The notes under the pieces are model-generated. The model saw only the letters and a list, made by a program, of their open reading frames with translations. It was not told the DNA's origin and did not search any database. Of a stretch of 64,000 nucleotides of DNA, positions 1-8,807 are shown piece by piece. The position numbers and the translations under genes are program-made. This DNA comes from Nocardia nova SH22a. GTDB lineage: Bacteria > Actinomycetota > Actinomycetes > Mycobacteriales > Mycobacteriaceae. Location: the NCBI RefSeq assembly GCF_000523235.1, contig NZ_CP006850.1:7502001-7566000 (forward strand), in the 5' to 3' direction. How positions within the stretch are numbered: the first letter of the stretch is position 1; each line of letters starts with the position of its first letter.

Positions 1-2158
1 AATGCGCGGTGGTGACGCCGTATTCGGCGATCACCGCGCGCAGATAGGCCGGATCCCGATGCCCGTCCGGCGCGGCGAGCACCACACTCGCGCCGATCTG
101 CAAGGGCCAGCACAACTCCCACACCGACACGTCGAAAGTGGCGGGCGTCTTCTGCAGCACCACATCGTCGGCGCGCAGCCCGAAGGCGCACTGCATCCAC
201 ACCAGCCGGTTGACGATCGCCGCGTGCGGTACCGCGACGCCCTTGGGCCGCCCGGTCGATCCGGAGGTGAACAGGACATAGGCCGGATGCCCCGGGCGCA
301 GCGGCGCCCGGCGCTCGGCGTCGGCGATCGGTTCGGCCGAGTGTTCCCGCAGGTCCAGATCCTCGAGAGCGATCCAGTCCCCGGCACCGCCGTCACCGCG
401 GGTGGTCAGTACGGCGACCGGTTTCGCGGTCTCGAGTACGTACCCGGTGCGTTCGGCGGGATGATCGGGGTCCAGCGGAACATAGGCCGCCCCCGCCGCC
501 AGCACCGCGTACATCGCCACCATCAGCTCGGTGGAACGCCGAATATGCAGAGCGACAGTGGTTTCCGGACCGGCGCCGCGGGCGATCAGCTCCCGCGCCA
601 GCCGGTTCACCCGCCCCGCGAATTCGGCGTAGGTGAGAGTCTGCGAACCCCGCAGCGCGATCGCGTCGGGTGTGCGGGCGGCCTGCCGGGCGAATATCGA
701 GGCCAGCGTCGCATCCGGACCGGCGAGCTCGTCGATGTCCCGCTCGGTGGCGTTCCAGATCCGCAGGCTCACCTCCCGCTCCAGCTCGGTGGTGACCTCG
801 ACCGAGGACAGCGGCCGGTCCGGATCGAGGTCCACCAGTCGCTCGAGGAAGCGGACGAAGCGCCCGTGGTGCCGGGCGATGTCGTCGGCGCGATAGAGAT
901 TCGGATTCGCCTCGAAATCCACATGCACCCGGTCGCTGTCGCCGTAGTACACGTTCAGGCTCATGTCCTCGACCGGTCCGGTGGACAGCACGTGGTAGCG
1001 GCCGACGGTATCGCCCAGGGTCAGATCGCTGCGGAACAGCATGATGTTGGCCAGCGGCCCGAACAACGCCCGCCGGGTGGCCAGTCCCTCCATCCCCGCG
1101 TCACGGCGGATGTCCTCGTGCCGGTAGCGCTGGTGCCGCAGCGCCCCCGCGACCTCCACCCGGGTCCGGCGCAGCAGCTCGGCCCAGGTGGCGTCCTCGA
1201 TCCGCATCCGCAGCGGGACGATATTGGACAGCATTCCGGCCGAACGCCGCATGACCGCCGTGGTCCGGGCGGTGACGGGCAGGCTCAGCACCGCCTCGTC
1301 TCGGCCGGTCGACCGGGCCAGATAGGCCGCGAAGGCCGCCAGCAGCACCACCGCCGCCGTCGAATCATGCGCGGCGGCAAGGTCGTTCATCCGGGTGACG
1401 ACCTTGTCGGGCAGTTGCCTGCCGTAGACCAGATTGCCCGCCGCCCGCGGTGCGCCGCGGCCGTTCAGCGTGGTCGTCCCGTCCAGGTCGCGAACCCGCT
1501 CGGCCCAGTACTGCCGATCGGAGTCGAACCGGCTGCTGCCGACGTACTTCTGTTCCCCCGCGACCAGCGATTCGAGGGTTCCGGCCGCCGCGGGCTCCGG
1601 CTCGATTCCACGCACGGCGGCGGTGTAGCGCTCGGCGACCCGCATGGTGTTGGTGAGCGCCCCGAATCCGTCGAGCACGATGTGATGCGCCCGCAGGTAC
1701 CAGAACCAGCGCCGATCCCCGACTCGCAGCACCGCACCCGCGAACAGCCGGTCGGCGACCAGATCGATCGGTGCGGTGTATTCGGCACGCATCCACTCGT
1801 GCGCGGCGGCGATCGGATCCTCGGCCTCCCGCAGATCCACCGGCACGATCTCGACCGGCAGCCCCGGATCGACGACCTGGTACGGATCGCCGCCGGACTC
1901 GCCGAGCCGCGCCACCGTGGACCCGAATTCACGGGCCGCGTCGACGGACACCCGCTGGAGCACCTCGACATCGAGGTCACCGTGCACGTCGACGTACTGG
2001 GCGATGGTGATCGGGGTCTGCGGATCGAGCAGTTGCGCGTACCAGACGCCGAGCTGCGCGGGTGTCAGCGGAAACGGCTCACCGGCACGCCCGGTGGTTG
2101 TGTTCGCGGCGTCCTGCCGCTCGTCCGGTCCACACCCGCTCAACTCCGAATCCTGCAC
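1..2158 (-). CDS. Non-ribosomal peptide synthetase, 5' part (condensation plus adenylation domains)
   Basis: This frame reads through the left window edge, so about 719 N-terminal residues are visible. A condensation domain comes first, with the HHxxxDG core as HHIVLDG. An adenylation domain follows, with the A3 motif FTSGSTGRPKGV, and the window ends near RDPAYLRAVIAEYG. The protein would select, activate and condense an amino acid onto a carrier-bound chain in the cytoplasm. The GTG start at 2158 is chosen because GAGGAG lies 6 bases upstream and the frame has no earlier start with such a site. Opening with a C domain and no A domain before it suggests an elongation module fed by another NRPS protein, or a starter C domain acylating the first residue. 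The substrate code is off-window, so the product is unknown. The next gene upstream on the same strand is a regulator 457 bases away. Confidence 0.9.
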   Translation of the reverse strand, partial: MQDSELSGCGPDERQDAANTTTGRAGEPFPLTPAQLGVWYAQLLDPQTPITIAQYVDVHGDLDVEVLQRVSVDAAREFGSTVARLGESGGDPYQVVDPGLPVEIVPVDLREAEDPIAAAHEWMRAEYTAPIDLVADRLFAGAVLRVGDRRWFWYLRAHHIVLDGFGALTNTMRVAERYTAAVRGIEPEPAAAGTLESLVAGEQKYVGSSRFDSDRQYWAERVRDLDGTTTLNGRGAPRAAGNLVYGRQLPDKVVTRMNDLAAAHDSTAAVVLLAAFAAYLARSTGRDEAVLSLPVTARTTAVMRRSAGMLSNIVPLRMRIEDATWAELLRRTRVEVAGALRHQRYRHEDIRRDAGMEGLATRRALFGPLANIMLFRSDLTLGDTVGRYHVLSTGPVEDMSLNVYYGDSDRVHVDFEANPNLYRADDIARHHGRFVRFLERLVDLDPDRPLSSVEVTTELEREVSLRIWNATERDIDELAGPDATLASIFARQAARTPDAIALRGSQTLTYAEFAGRVNRLARELIARGAGPETTVALHIRRSTELMVAMYAVLAAGAAYVPLDPDHPAERTGYVLETAKPVAVLTTRGDGGAGDWIALEDLDLREHSAEPIADAERRAPLRPGHPAYVLFTSGSTGRPKGVAVPHAAIVNRLVWMQCAFGLRADDVVLQKTPATFDVSVWELCWPLQIGASVVLAAPDGHRDPAYLRAVIAEYGVTTAH

Positions 2159-2615
2159 CAGAGCCTCCTCGATCGACGAAATACCCAGCAACCGAACGTC
2201 TTTCGGGCAGCGCGAATCAGGCCCCGGATGCCGCCCCGGTCAGGGGCGCACGGCGGCACGGCCACAGCTGGTTCGGTGAACACCGCACGCCCGACCGCGT
2301 GGGGTGTGAAGAATCGAAATAGATTGCGTCTCAGTAGTTTCGGTGAACCGGAACGGTCACCAACTCATATCGAACCGACATCCTCCAACATCACGGCCAG
2401 CGGATTCCCGCGGCCTCAGCTCCTGCGTTCCCACAGTGGCGAATCATGCACACCGTGTCATGCAGCGAACACTAGGCCGAAGATTAATAAAAAGGAACGA
2501 GATCCTTCAAAAAAAATCGGACCAACGTCCAGGACGGCCGATATCCGGACAGAGATGTGCCCGAAACCACAGCGTGACCTGATTGTGTGAGTCAGAGCAC
2601 TTTCAGACGCGGAGC
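2159..2615. other. Intergenic region upstream of the NRPS gene
   Basis: 457 bases without a convincing gene. It holds the NRPS ribosome binding site and presumably its promoter. The block around 2480-2520 is strikingly A/T-rich for this genome. It contains a small dyad (AAGGA at 2492-2496, TCCTT at 2503-2507) followed, in the minus direction, by a T-rich run, which could be a weak terminator for the GAF regulator upstream. Long frames here on the plus strand are antisense artefacts of GC-rich coding DNA. Confidence 0.5.
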
Positions 2616-3983
2616 CTACGAGCCGAAACGTTGCATCTGCGTTGCATCGGCGCCGATACGCCGATCGAGCACCCGTATCTTCGCCTCGATCTGGGCATAC
2701 AGGGCAGAATCGCGATCCGCAGTCGCGCGATAGGCCACCCACGCGGCCGCATCGTCGCGCCCCTCGGCGCCGGAGGTCCACCGGCCGAGTACGGCCGCGT
2801 CACCCGATCGCAACACCGCGGTCCGCAAACGCACGCGCAATTCATCGCGGATGTCTATAACTCCCGGCGCGGTCGAACGAGGCAAAACCGGTCCGGTGTA
2901 ATGGTGGACCGCACTGTGCACATCGCCGGAATCCAGCGCCGCGCGCAATGCCTCCACATCGGTCGACACCGGCACCCGCAACCGATAGGGCCGGGAGCCG
3001 AAGACCTCCGGCCCGACCACCGATCGCAGCCGCGACATCGCCGCCCGGATGGTGGCGTTGTCGAGATCGGTGTCGTCGAGCAGCAGCGCCAGATGATCGG
3101 CCGACAAACCCTCGGTGTGTTCGGCCAGCAGCAGCAGGATCTCGGCATGCCGCTGCGACAACGCGATTCGCTCACCGTCGACCGACAGTTGCGGCTGCCC
3201 CAGACCCAGCACGTCGAGCGCCAGGCGTCCGGTGGACCGCGTCGCCGGGCGATCGGCCGCCCGGCGCGACGCGCCGCGCTGTTCGGTGCGCACGGCCGAG
3301 AGCACCAGATCCATCTCCGCGGCGGTGGCCGCAGCCTTCACCAGCGCCAGGATTTCCGGACGGGCGACGCGCACGCCGCCCGCGATCATCAGCACCCCGG
3401 CCAGGCGGCCGTCCGGATCGTGGACGGGTGCGGCGGCTCCGGTGAGCTGATGCATCCGGTGCAGGAAATGCTCGGGGCCGTGGATCCAGGTGGCGCGGCC
3501 GGTGCGCACGACCAGGCCCACGGCATTGGTGCCGATGCGGCGTTCGGACAGGTCGTCGCCCTCGCGCAGCCCTACCTCGGCCGCGGCCTCGACCCGATCC
3601 GGATTGCCGTGCACCGACAGCACCCGGCCGAACTGATCGGCGACCACGACGATCAAACCGATTCCGGTGGCGTCCTGCAGCAGCAGTTTGTCGACCAGTG
3701 GCATCACCGCGGCTATCGGATGATTGTCGCGATAGCGCTGCAGATCCGCACCCCGCAGACCGCGGCCGTCGAGAATATCCATGGGATCGACCCCGCCGCG
3801 CACACTGCGCAACCAGGACTCCAAAACCAGTGGACGCAGTAATCCGGGCAGCTGATTGAGCTGATCTCCCCCGACACTGAGATATCCGTGGGCCTGAGCG
3901 GCATAGGCTTCCAGCGCACCGAGCTGCGTCCCGGGCTCGACCCTGTGCCCTGGGCGGTTATCGCCTGTGAGATTGCTGACCAT
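2616..3983 (-). CDS. GAF-domain transcriptional regulator with C-terminal winged helix
   Basis: 455 residues from the ATG at 3983 (AAAGG just upstream); a longer frame to 4064 has no good initiation site. About residues 70-240 form a GAF-type sensor like those of AcoR-family activators, with the stretch RRIGTNAVGLVVRTG and a ligand pocket around VVVADQFGRVLS. Residues about 270-370 form an OmpR/transcription-factor-like winged helix (LSQRHAEILLLLAEH, then DNATIRAAMSRLRSVVG). A helical tail follows. No AAA+ sigma-54 domain is present, so it should act on ordinary promoters in response to a small molecule or redox cue. It lies upstream of and co-oriented with the NRPS gene, and downstream of mftF, so either could be its target. 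The effector cannot be read from sequence. Confidence 0.8.
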   Translation of the reverse strand: MVSNLTGDNRPGHRVEPGTQLGALEAYAAQAHGYLSVGGDQLNQLPGLLRPLVLESWLRSVRGGVDPMDILDGRGLRGADLQRYRDNHPIAAVMPLVDKLLLQDATGIGLIVVVADQFGRVLSVHGNPDRVEAAAEVGLREGDDLSERRIGTNAVGLVVRTGRATWIHGPEHFLHRMHQLTGAAAPVHDPDGRLAGVLMIAGGVRVARPEILALVKAAATAAEMDLVLSAVRTEQRGASRRAADRPATRSTGRLALDVLGLGQPQLSVDGERIALSQRHAEILLLLAEHTEGLSADHLALLLDDTDLDNATIRAAMSRLRSVVGPEVFGSRPYRLRVPVSTDVEALRAALDSGDVHSAVHHYTGPVLPRSTAPGVIDIRDELRVRLRTAVLRSGDAAVLGRWTSGAEGRDDAAAWVAYRATADRDSALYAQIEAKIRVLDRRIGADATQMQRFGS

Positions 3984-4129
3984 TTGCCTTTCTTTCCCGT
4001 CCCACACTGTACCGGCGGGTCGGGAACGGCATGGGTGAAGCTTCCGGTTTGTCCGGCAGGTCACACCGGGTCCGGATCATCGGGAAATGTGAGGTGGGCG
4101 GCATTGCGGCGGCACTGTGACCGCCGTCA

Positions 4130-5527
4130 TCAATGGCGCGGGACGGCCGGGCGCAGCGCCGCGACGTTACGGGCCCGGATGGCGCCCGACCACAGGCCGG
4201 TGCCGTAGGCGAGATCGTCGAGCCGCTTGCAGAACAGATAGCGCAGCGGATCCAGTCCACCGGTGTCGCGATGGGTGAACCAGTCGGCCAGTCCGTCCGC
4301 GATCGCCAGTGCCAGCGCGATCCGGCGAATCCGGCGCGAGGCGATCATCGCCAGCACGGTCACCGGCCAGTAGTGGCGGCACAGGGCCGACACGATGCGC
4401 CACACTCCGGCGGAGAAGCCGCGGGCCAGGTGGATCGCCGCCACCCGGGTCGGATTGTCGAGTTCGGCGAAGACCCGCCGCAGCCGGATCAGCGCCGCGA
4501 CCAAAGTCGCGATGCCGCCGAGTATTCCGGCCCGGGAGGCCGTGGCCAGCAGCGCCGTCGCCGCGACCGTCCAGAACGGCACCGACAGCGGCGCGACCAT
4601 GCCGGTGTGCCGCCGGGCCAGCGGCGCCGCGCTCGCGCCGTGGGACACCTTGCGCCCGAACCACTTCCCGAACGAGGCCGGTTGATCGCAGGCCACATGC
4701 GCGGCGGGTTCGTAGCGCAACCGCCAGCCGGAACGCTCGAGCCGCCAGCACAGATCGATATCGGCGGCCGAGCGCATCTGCTCGTCGAATCCGCCCTCGG
4801 CCAGTAGTGCGGGGCGACGCACCAGCAGCGCGGCGCCGGGTGCGTAGGAGACCGAGCCGCGCGAGCTGACCGCGGTCTCGCGGCGGCCGAAGTCCAGCGA
4901 CGAGCGCGCGCTCTCGTAGCGGCCCAGCACACTGGCATCCGGTTCGCGCGCCACGATCCGCGGGGCGACCAGCGCCACCTCCGGATCGCTAAAGTGGCCG
5001 AGCATCACCTCCAGCCAGCCCGCGCGCGGCACCACATCGGAGTCCAGGAAGGCCACGAATTCCGTTGTCGCGGCCAGCAATCCGGCATTGCGCGCGGCGA
5101 CCACACCCTGCCGGGAATCGTGCCGCAGCACGGTGACCCGGCAGCGCCCGCCGGTACGCGGAATCCGGACGGGCCGATCCGACCCGTCGTCCACGACCAC
5201 CACACTGTGCCCGCGCAACGTCGACAGCAGCCGCTGCAGCCCCGCGGGATCGTTGTGATGCGGCACGACGACGGTGACATCCTCCGGCGAGGGCAGCAGG
5301 CGCGGACGCGGGTTGGCCACCCCCGAGTCGAGCAGCCGTCTGGCAACCACGGCGGACTTGGGATCCGTCACTTCGAGATACCCGTCACCGATCAGGGCGG
5401 CCGCATCCGGAGCGAGCTTCAGCAACCTCGTCGGCGTCCCACCGACCAAGAGCCTTCCACCGGAATAGGCGCGCACCCGAGGATCGATTCGCACCCCGAA
5501 CCCATTGGGTAGTCGATCATGGCGCAT
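4130..5527 (-). CDS. mftF: Mycofactocin glycosyltransferase MftF
   Basis: 465 residues. The N-terminus (about 1-80, ending near VVARRLLDSGVANPRPR) followed by a GT-2 domain matches the architecture of MftF, which adds beta-1,4-glucose units to premycofactocin, a redox cofactor made from the MftA peptide. Visible GT-A features are VTVVVPHHND, VVVVDDGSD, the donor-site LDSDV, and DIDLCWRLERSGW near the catalytic region. Two hydrophobic C-terminal segments (about 330-370 and 395-425) suggest membrane association. Oddly, no mftA-E gene is beside it: the neighbours are the GAF regulator on one side and a divergent TetR gene on the other. Start ATG at 5527. It could be a second or relocated copy. 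Confidence 0.85.
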   Translation of the reverse strand: MRHDRLPNGFGVRIDPRVRAYSGGRLLVGGTPTRLLKLAPDAAALIGDGYLEVTDPKSAVVARRLLDSGVANPRPRLLPSPEDVTVVVPHHNDPAGLQRLLSTLRGHSVVVVDDGSDRPVRIPRTGGRCRVTVLRHDSRQGVVAARNAGLLAATTEFVAFLDSDVVPRAGWLEVMLGHFSDPEVALVAPRIVAREPDASVLGRYESARSSLDFGRRETAVSSRGSVSYAPGAALLVRRPALLAEGGFDEQMRSAADIDLCWRLERSGWRLRYEPAAHVACDQPASFGKWFGRKVSHGASAAPLARRHTGMVAPLSVPFWTVAATALLATASRAGILGGIATLVAALIRLRRVFAELDNPTRVAAIHLARGFSAGVWRIVSALCRHYWPVTVLAMIASRRIRRIALALAIADGLADWFTHRDTGGLDPLRYLFCKRLDDLAYGTGLWSGAIRARNVAALRPAVPRH

Positions 5528-5901
5528 TCAAGGAATGCTATGCGCAAACCGCCCGCGGGACATCCCCAGTCGAAAAAAACGGCCGGAAATCGATACCGAA
5601 TCCGGACGCCGGCACAGCGTTCGCCGCCGTGGGCTGTCAATGACGCTTCACAGTAATCCGGCTATCACACAGCAACATTCACTTACCGGGCGACTGGTCC
5701 GCATCGAACCGACTCCGGTTCACCCTCGGCTAATCCATAGCTCGGCACCGAGCCGGAGCCCGTTCCGGTCACCGCCCTGTACCGGACCGATGCGGTGGAC
5801 CAGCACTCTAGACTGCGGAAGGCAAGCACGTTGAACAGCAGATGACCGATGTTCGACGAGCGAGCCGCGACAGGTCTCGAGGTGGCATGGGAGTAGGACG
5901 G
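5528..5901. other. Divergent intergenic region between mftF and a TetR gene
   Basis: 374 bases that must hold the promoters of both divergent genes. I saw no strong dyad or repeat. A frame from an ATG at 5842 is continuous with the TetR gene, but its first 20 codons lack a ribosome binding site and family similarity, so I treat them as leader. Confidence 0.4.
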
Positions 5902-6525
5902 ATGCAGACGAGCGGCGGCGGCAACACACTCTCGGAAGCCGAGATCGTCGAGGCCGCATTGCGCGTGGTGCGCGCCGACGGAGTGGAGAAGCTGTCGATG
6001 CGGCGGCTCTCGCGCGAACTCGGCGTGTCCCCCATGGCGCCCTACTATTACGTCGCCGACAAACGCGAACTACTGGATCTGGTGGCCAGCGCGGCCTTGA
6101 CCGGAGTGCGCACCCCGCCACCGGAGTTCGGCACCTGGCAGCAGCGGCTGCGGGAATTGATCGATCAGATCGACGAGAAGCTGCGCAAACACCCGGGATT
6201 GGGTGATGTGCTCATCGAACAGACGCTGGGCAAACAGCTCGATCTGATCGCGGCCGTGATGGAGATCCTCTCCGACGCCGGATTCGACGACCGCAATGTG
6301 CTGGCCGCCTACGCGACCATTCACACCTATTTGTTCGGCCGCGCCCGGGTCAATCCGCGGGACCGCTCCGCACTGGTCGACATGCCCCTTCCGGAGCCGG
6401 TCGAGCGGGCCGTCAAGCATATGAGCGATCTGCGCGGCAAATACTCCTACGACTTCGGGATGGATGTGCTGATCGCCGGGCTGGAGGCCCAGCTTGTCCG
6501 GCAGCGGGACGGCCACGTATCATAA
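5902..6525 (+). CDS. TetR/AcrR family transcriptional repressor
   Basis: 207 residues from ATG 5902, chosen because GGAG sits about 10 bases upstream. The N-terminal helix-turn-helix is clear: EIVEAALRVVRADGVEKLSM, then RRLSRELGVSPMAPYYYVADK, ending with the usual Y-Y-x-x-x-K signature. The C-terminal part is a helical ligand-binding and dimerisation domain with no residue pattern pointing to a ligand. It is followed at 37 bases by the kshB-like gene and a KstR-type operator. The protein does not resemble KstR itself outside the generic fold, so the operator is probably read by a regulator encoded elsewhere. Divergent from mftF. Confidence 0.85.
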   Translation: MQTSGGGNTLSEAEIVEAALRVVRADGVEKLSMRRLSRELGVSPMAPYYYVADKRELLDLVASAALTGVRTPPPEFGTWQQRLRELIDQIDEKLRKHPGLGDVLIEQTLGKQLDLIAAVMEILSDAGFDDRNVLAAYATIHTYLFGRARVNPRDRSALVDMPLPEPVERAVKHMSDLRGKYSYDFGMDVLIAGLEAQLVRQRDGHVS

Positions 6526-6527
6526 AT

Positions 6528-6541
6528 TAGAACACGTTCTA
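6528..6541. promoter_or_regulatory. KstR-type operator upstream of kshB-like gene
   Basis: The 14-mer TAGAACACGTTCTA is a palindrome apart from its central two bases. It fits the published TnnAACnnGTTnnA motif bound by KstR, the TetR repressor of steroid catabolism in mycobacteria and rhodococci. It ends 20 bases before the kshB-like start codon. The identical 14-mer recurs at 10897-10910. Confidence 0.8.
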
Positions 6542-6561
6542 GTTCTGCCCGAGAGGACACC

Positions 6562-7623
6562 ATGACCACCGTCGATCCCGTCGTTCCGCACAGCTCCCGA
6601 TCGGCCGTGCTGCGGGTCGCCGCTGTCGTCGAGGAGACGGCGGACGCCTGCTCGCTGGTCTTCGAGGTGCCCGAAGATCTGCGCGAACGCTTCGCGTACC
6701 AGCCCGGCCAGTTCCTGACCCTGCGCATTCCGAGCGAGCGTACGGGTTCGGTCGCGCGCTGCTACTCGCTGGCCAGTTCACCACACACCGACGACCGGCC
6801 CAAGGTCACCGTCAAGCGCACGGTCGACGGATACGCCTCGAACTGGGTGTGCGACAACGTCAAAGCCGGTGACGAGATCGAGGTACTGCCGCCCTCGGGC
6901 ATCTTCACGCCGAAGGATCTCGACGAGGATCTGCTGCTGTTCGCGGCCGGTAGCGGTGTCACACCCGTGATGTCGATCCTGAAGTCCGCCCTCGCCCGCG
7001 GCAGCGCGCGGATCGTGCTGGTCTACGCGAACCGCGATCCGGAATCGGTGATCTTCGCCGAGGAGCTGCGCGAACTCACCGCCAAGAACCCGCAGCGGCT
7101 CGTGGTGCTGCACTGGCTCGAGACACTGCAGGGACTGCCGACCGTCGACGGACTGGCCGCGCTGTGCGCGCCCTACACCGGCTACCGCGCCTTCATGTGC
7201 GGGCCCAAACCCTTCATGGACCGGGTGCACGACGCCCTGGCCCAGCTGGATGTGCCGCGCACCCGCACCCATGCCGAGGTGTTCAACTCGCTGTCCGGAG
7301 ATCCGTTCGCCGAGGCCGCGCCCGCCGAGGTGAGCGAGGAGGAGGCCGCTGACGCCGCCACCGTGGAGGTGGAACTCGACGGTGAGACACATTCGATGCA
7401 GTGGCCGCGGCGTCAGACGCTGGTCGACATCATGCTCGCCAAGGGGCTGGATGTGCCGTACTCCTGCCAGGAGGGTGAGTGCGGTTCGTGTGCCTGCACC
7501 GTGCTGGAAGGCAAGGTGGAGATGGATAATTCGGAGATTCTGGATCCGGAGGATATCGAGGCGGGGTACATCTTGGGGTGCCAGGCGCATCCGGTTACGG
7601 ATCACTTGAAGATTCAGTTCTGA
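6562..7623 (+). CDS. kshB: 3-ketosteroid 9-alpha-hydroxylase reductase component (KshB-like)
   Basis: 353 residues. Three domains are in order: an FAD-binding barrel (RCYSLAS motif near residue 75), an NAD-binding domain (AAGSGVTPVMSILKS, later FMCGPKPFMD), and a C-terminal plant-type [2Fe-2S] ferredoxin with cysteines at 302, 307, 310 and 340. This is the layout of KshB, which passes electrons from NADH to the Rieske oxygenase KshA for steroid ring opening; length and many blocks match Mycobacterium tuberculosis KshB (Rv3571). GAGAGG precedes the ATG. The KstR-type operator in the leader supports a steroid role. Paralogous phenylacetyl-CoA or alkane oxygenase reductases share the fold, so kshB is likely but not certain. 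No kshA is in the window. Confidence 0.8.
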   Translation: MTTVDPVVPHSSRSAVLRVAAVVEETADACSLVFEVPEDLRERFAYQPGQFLTLRIPSERTGSVARCYSLASSPHTDDRPKVTVKRTVDGYASNWVCDNVKAGDEIEVLPPSGIFTPKDLDEDLLLFAAGSGVTPVMSILKSALARGSARIVLVYANRDPESVIFAEELRELTAKNPQRLVVLHWLETLQGLPTVDGLAALCAPYTGYRAFMCGPKPFMDRVHDALAQLDVPRTRTHAEVFNSLSGDPFAEAAPAEVSEEEAADAATVEVELDGETHSMQWPRRQTLVDIMLAKGLDVPYSCQEGECGSCACTVLEGKVEMDNSEILDPEDIEAGYILGCQAHPVTDHLKIQF

Positions 7624-7624
7624 A

Positions 7625-7833
7625 TTTTTGGCCTCCGCTTCGCTCCGGCGGGGGTCGGCGGCCCCTGAGTCTCGCCGTTGGGGCACCGCTGCTTGCTCCT
7701 TCGTCGCCTACGCAGCGGCACCCCAACGGCGAGACGGCCGCCAACCCATCCAGTGGGACTACCCCGGAACGCTTTTGGCGTGCCCGCTCACCTCGAGCGC
7801 ACAGGTCACCTTTTGGGTTTGTTCTTGCCAGGG
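7625..7833 (+). repeat. Structured repeat, copy 1 (inverted relative to copy 2)
   Basis: About 209 bases begin directly after the kshB-like stop and end 16 bases before the stop of the convergent alkylation repair gene. Copy 2 lies at 8597-8807 in opposite orientation. The core is an 86-nt hairpin at 7657-7742: arm GGCGGCC, bulge CCTGA, arm GTCTCGCCGTTGGGG, CA, CCGCTGC, a 19-nt loop, then the matching GCAGCGG, CA, CCCCAACGGCGAGAC and GGCCGCC. Smaller dyads follow downstream (for example ACGC and GCGT around TTTTGG). Compensating base changes against copy 2 indicate selection on the fold or descent from a palindromic mobile element. Confidence 0.85.
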
Positions 7834-7848
7834 GCGCCTTCCCCGTTT

Positions 7849-8589
7849 CTAACGCTGAGCGCGGTACGCCCTTCGCACGGCGGGGTCCAGATGTTCGGTC
7901 GCGTAGCTCAGTGCGGTGCGCCCCATCCGCTGGGCGTGCCGGTCCAGAAATTCGATCAGCAAAGCCCGGTCGATGCGTTTGCCGACCTCGCGCAGCATCC
8001 AGCCGACCGCCTTCTGGATCAGGTCGCGCCGGTCGTCCAATAGCCGCTCACACAGTTCGAATGTTGTCGTCGCGTCCCCGGCCTTGATGAACGCGAAGGT
8101 CGTCAGCAGGGCTACGCGGCGCTCCCACAGTGAATTCGCCTGTGCCAGTTCATCGAGCAGATCGCGCGGGCGCTCCAGCAGCCACGGGCCGAGGATGTTC
8201 TCGGCGGACACATCGACCAGATCCCAGTTGTTCACCCGGCCGCCGCGCACGGCCCTGAGGTACAGGTCTACGAGTTCGTGCTGAGCGGCCTCGTCACGGG
8301 TCCGCGGCTTTCCGGCCTTCGCCATGGCATTGTTCGCGATCACCAGCGCGACGAAGCGGTGCTCGTGCACATCACTCGCCAGCAGTGTTTCGATTTCCGA
8401 GAGGGGCAGCGCCGCAAATTGTTTGGCTATCACCCGCAGTTTCGGCACGGTCACGCCGACGAAGACGTCACCTTCGCCGTATTCACCGGGCCCGGTCTTG
8501 AAGAAGCCGCGCAGCACGTCCACCCGCTCCGGTTCCGCCGCCTCGTCGACGGCGCGCGCCACCTGGACGGCGTTCGGTTCGGCCGTCAC
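7849..8589 (-). CDS. DNA alkylation repair protein (AlkD-like HEAT-repeat glycosylase family)
   Basis: 246 residues from the GTG at 8589. The frame is open to 8739, but that extension is translated repeat sequence, so the shorter start is preferred. The protein is almost entirely paired helices of the HEAT-like type (for example YGEGDVFVGVTVPKLRVIAK near 40 and IQKAVGWMLREVGKRIDRA near 200), which is the AlkD/AlkC pattern. Family members remove N3- and N7-alkylpurines from DNA. The W of NNWDLVD and the D/R-rich helices are in the region where AlkD contacts the lesion. The gene is bracketed almost exactly by two inverted copies of a structured repeat, and the repeat on its 5' side supplies its leader. 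Confidence 0.85.
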   Translation of the reverse strand: MTAEPNAVQVARAVDEAAEPERVDVLRGFFKTGPGEYGEGDVFVGVTVPKLRVIAKQFAALPLSEIETLLASDVHEHRFVALVIANNAMAKAGKPRTRDEAAQHELVDLYLRAVRGGRVNNWDLVDVSAENILGPWLLERPRDLLDELAQANSLWERRVALLTTFAFIKAGDATTTFELCERLLDDRRDLIQKAVGWMLREVGKRIDRALLIEFLDRHAQRMGRTALSYATEHLDPAVRRAYRAQR

Positions 8590-8596
8590 GACACAT

Positions 8597-8807
8597 TCCC
8601 GGCAACCACAAACCCCAGAAGGCGACCTTGCGCGCTCGAAGCGAGCGGGCACGCCAAAAGCGTTCCGGGGTAGACCCACTGGGTGGGTCGGCGGCCGTCT
8701 CGCCGATCGGGTACCGCTGCGTAGGCGACGAAGGAGCAAGCAGCGGTGCCCGATCGGCGAGACTCAGGGGCCGCCAACCCCGCCGGAGCGAAGCGGAGGC
8801 CAAAAAA
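8597..8807 (-). repeat. Structured repeat, copy 2
   Basis: About 211 bases, roughly 85 percent identical by eye to copy 1 read on the other strand. Its 86-nt hairpin is at 8690-8775, with inner arms GTCTCGCCGATCGGG and CCCGATCGGCGAGAC. Compared with copy 1 (GTTGGGG/CCCCAAC), two base pairs are swapped on both arms, so pairing is kept. On the minus strand the element begins inside the 3' end of the MurI-like frame, whose stop TGA lies in the hairpin bulge, and ends 8 bases before the alkylation repair start codon. Confidence 0.85.

Noticed and set aside
2..2590. Continuous plus-strand frame of 862 codons opposite the NRPS gene
   Set aside because: Composition is that of an antisense GC-rich shadow; the minus strand carries full C and A domain motifs.
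5902..6525. The TetR gene before kshB taken as KstR
   Set aside because: Its helix-turn-helix and effector domain do not resemble KstR beyond the generic fold, and the operators are not clearly tied to it.
8589..8739. N-terminal extension of the alkylation repair protein
   Set aside because: The extra codons are translated repeat DNA; a similar peptide can be read from copy 1, so it is not protein evidence.
7625..8807. The inverted repeats taken as IS terminal repeats
   Set aside because: At 210 bases with an internal long hairpin, and with no transposase between, they do not fit IS ends; a MITE-like origin remains possible.
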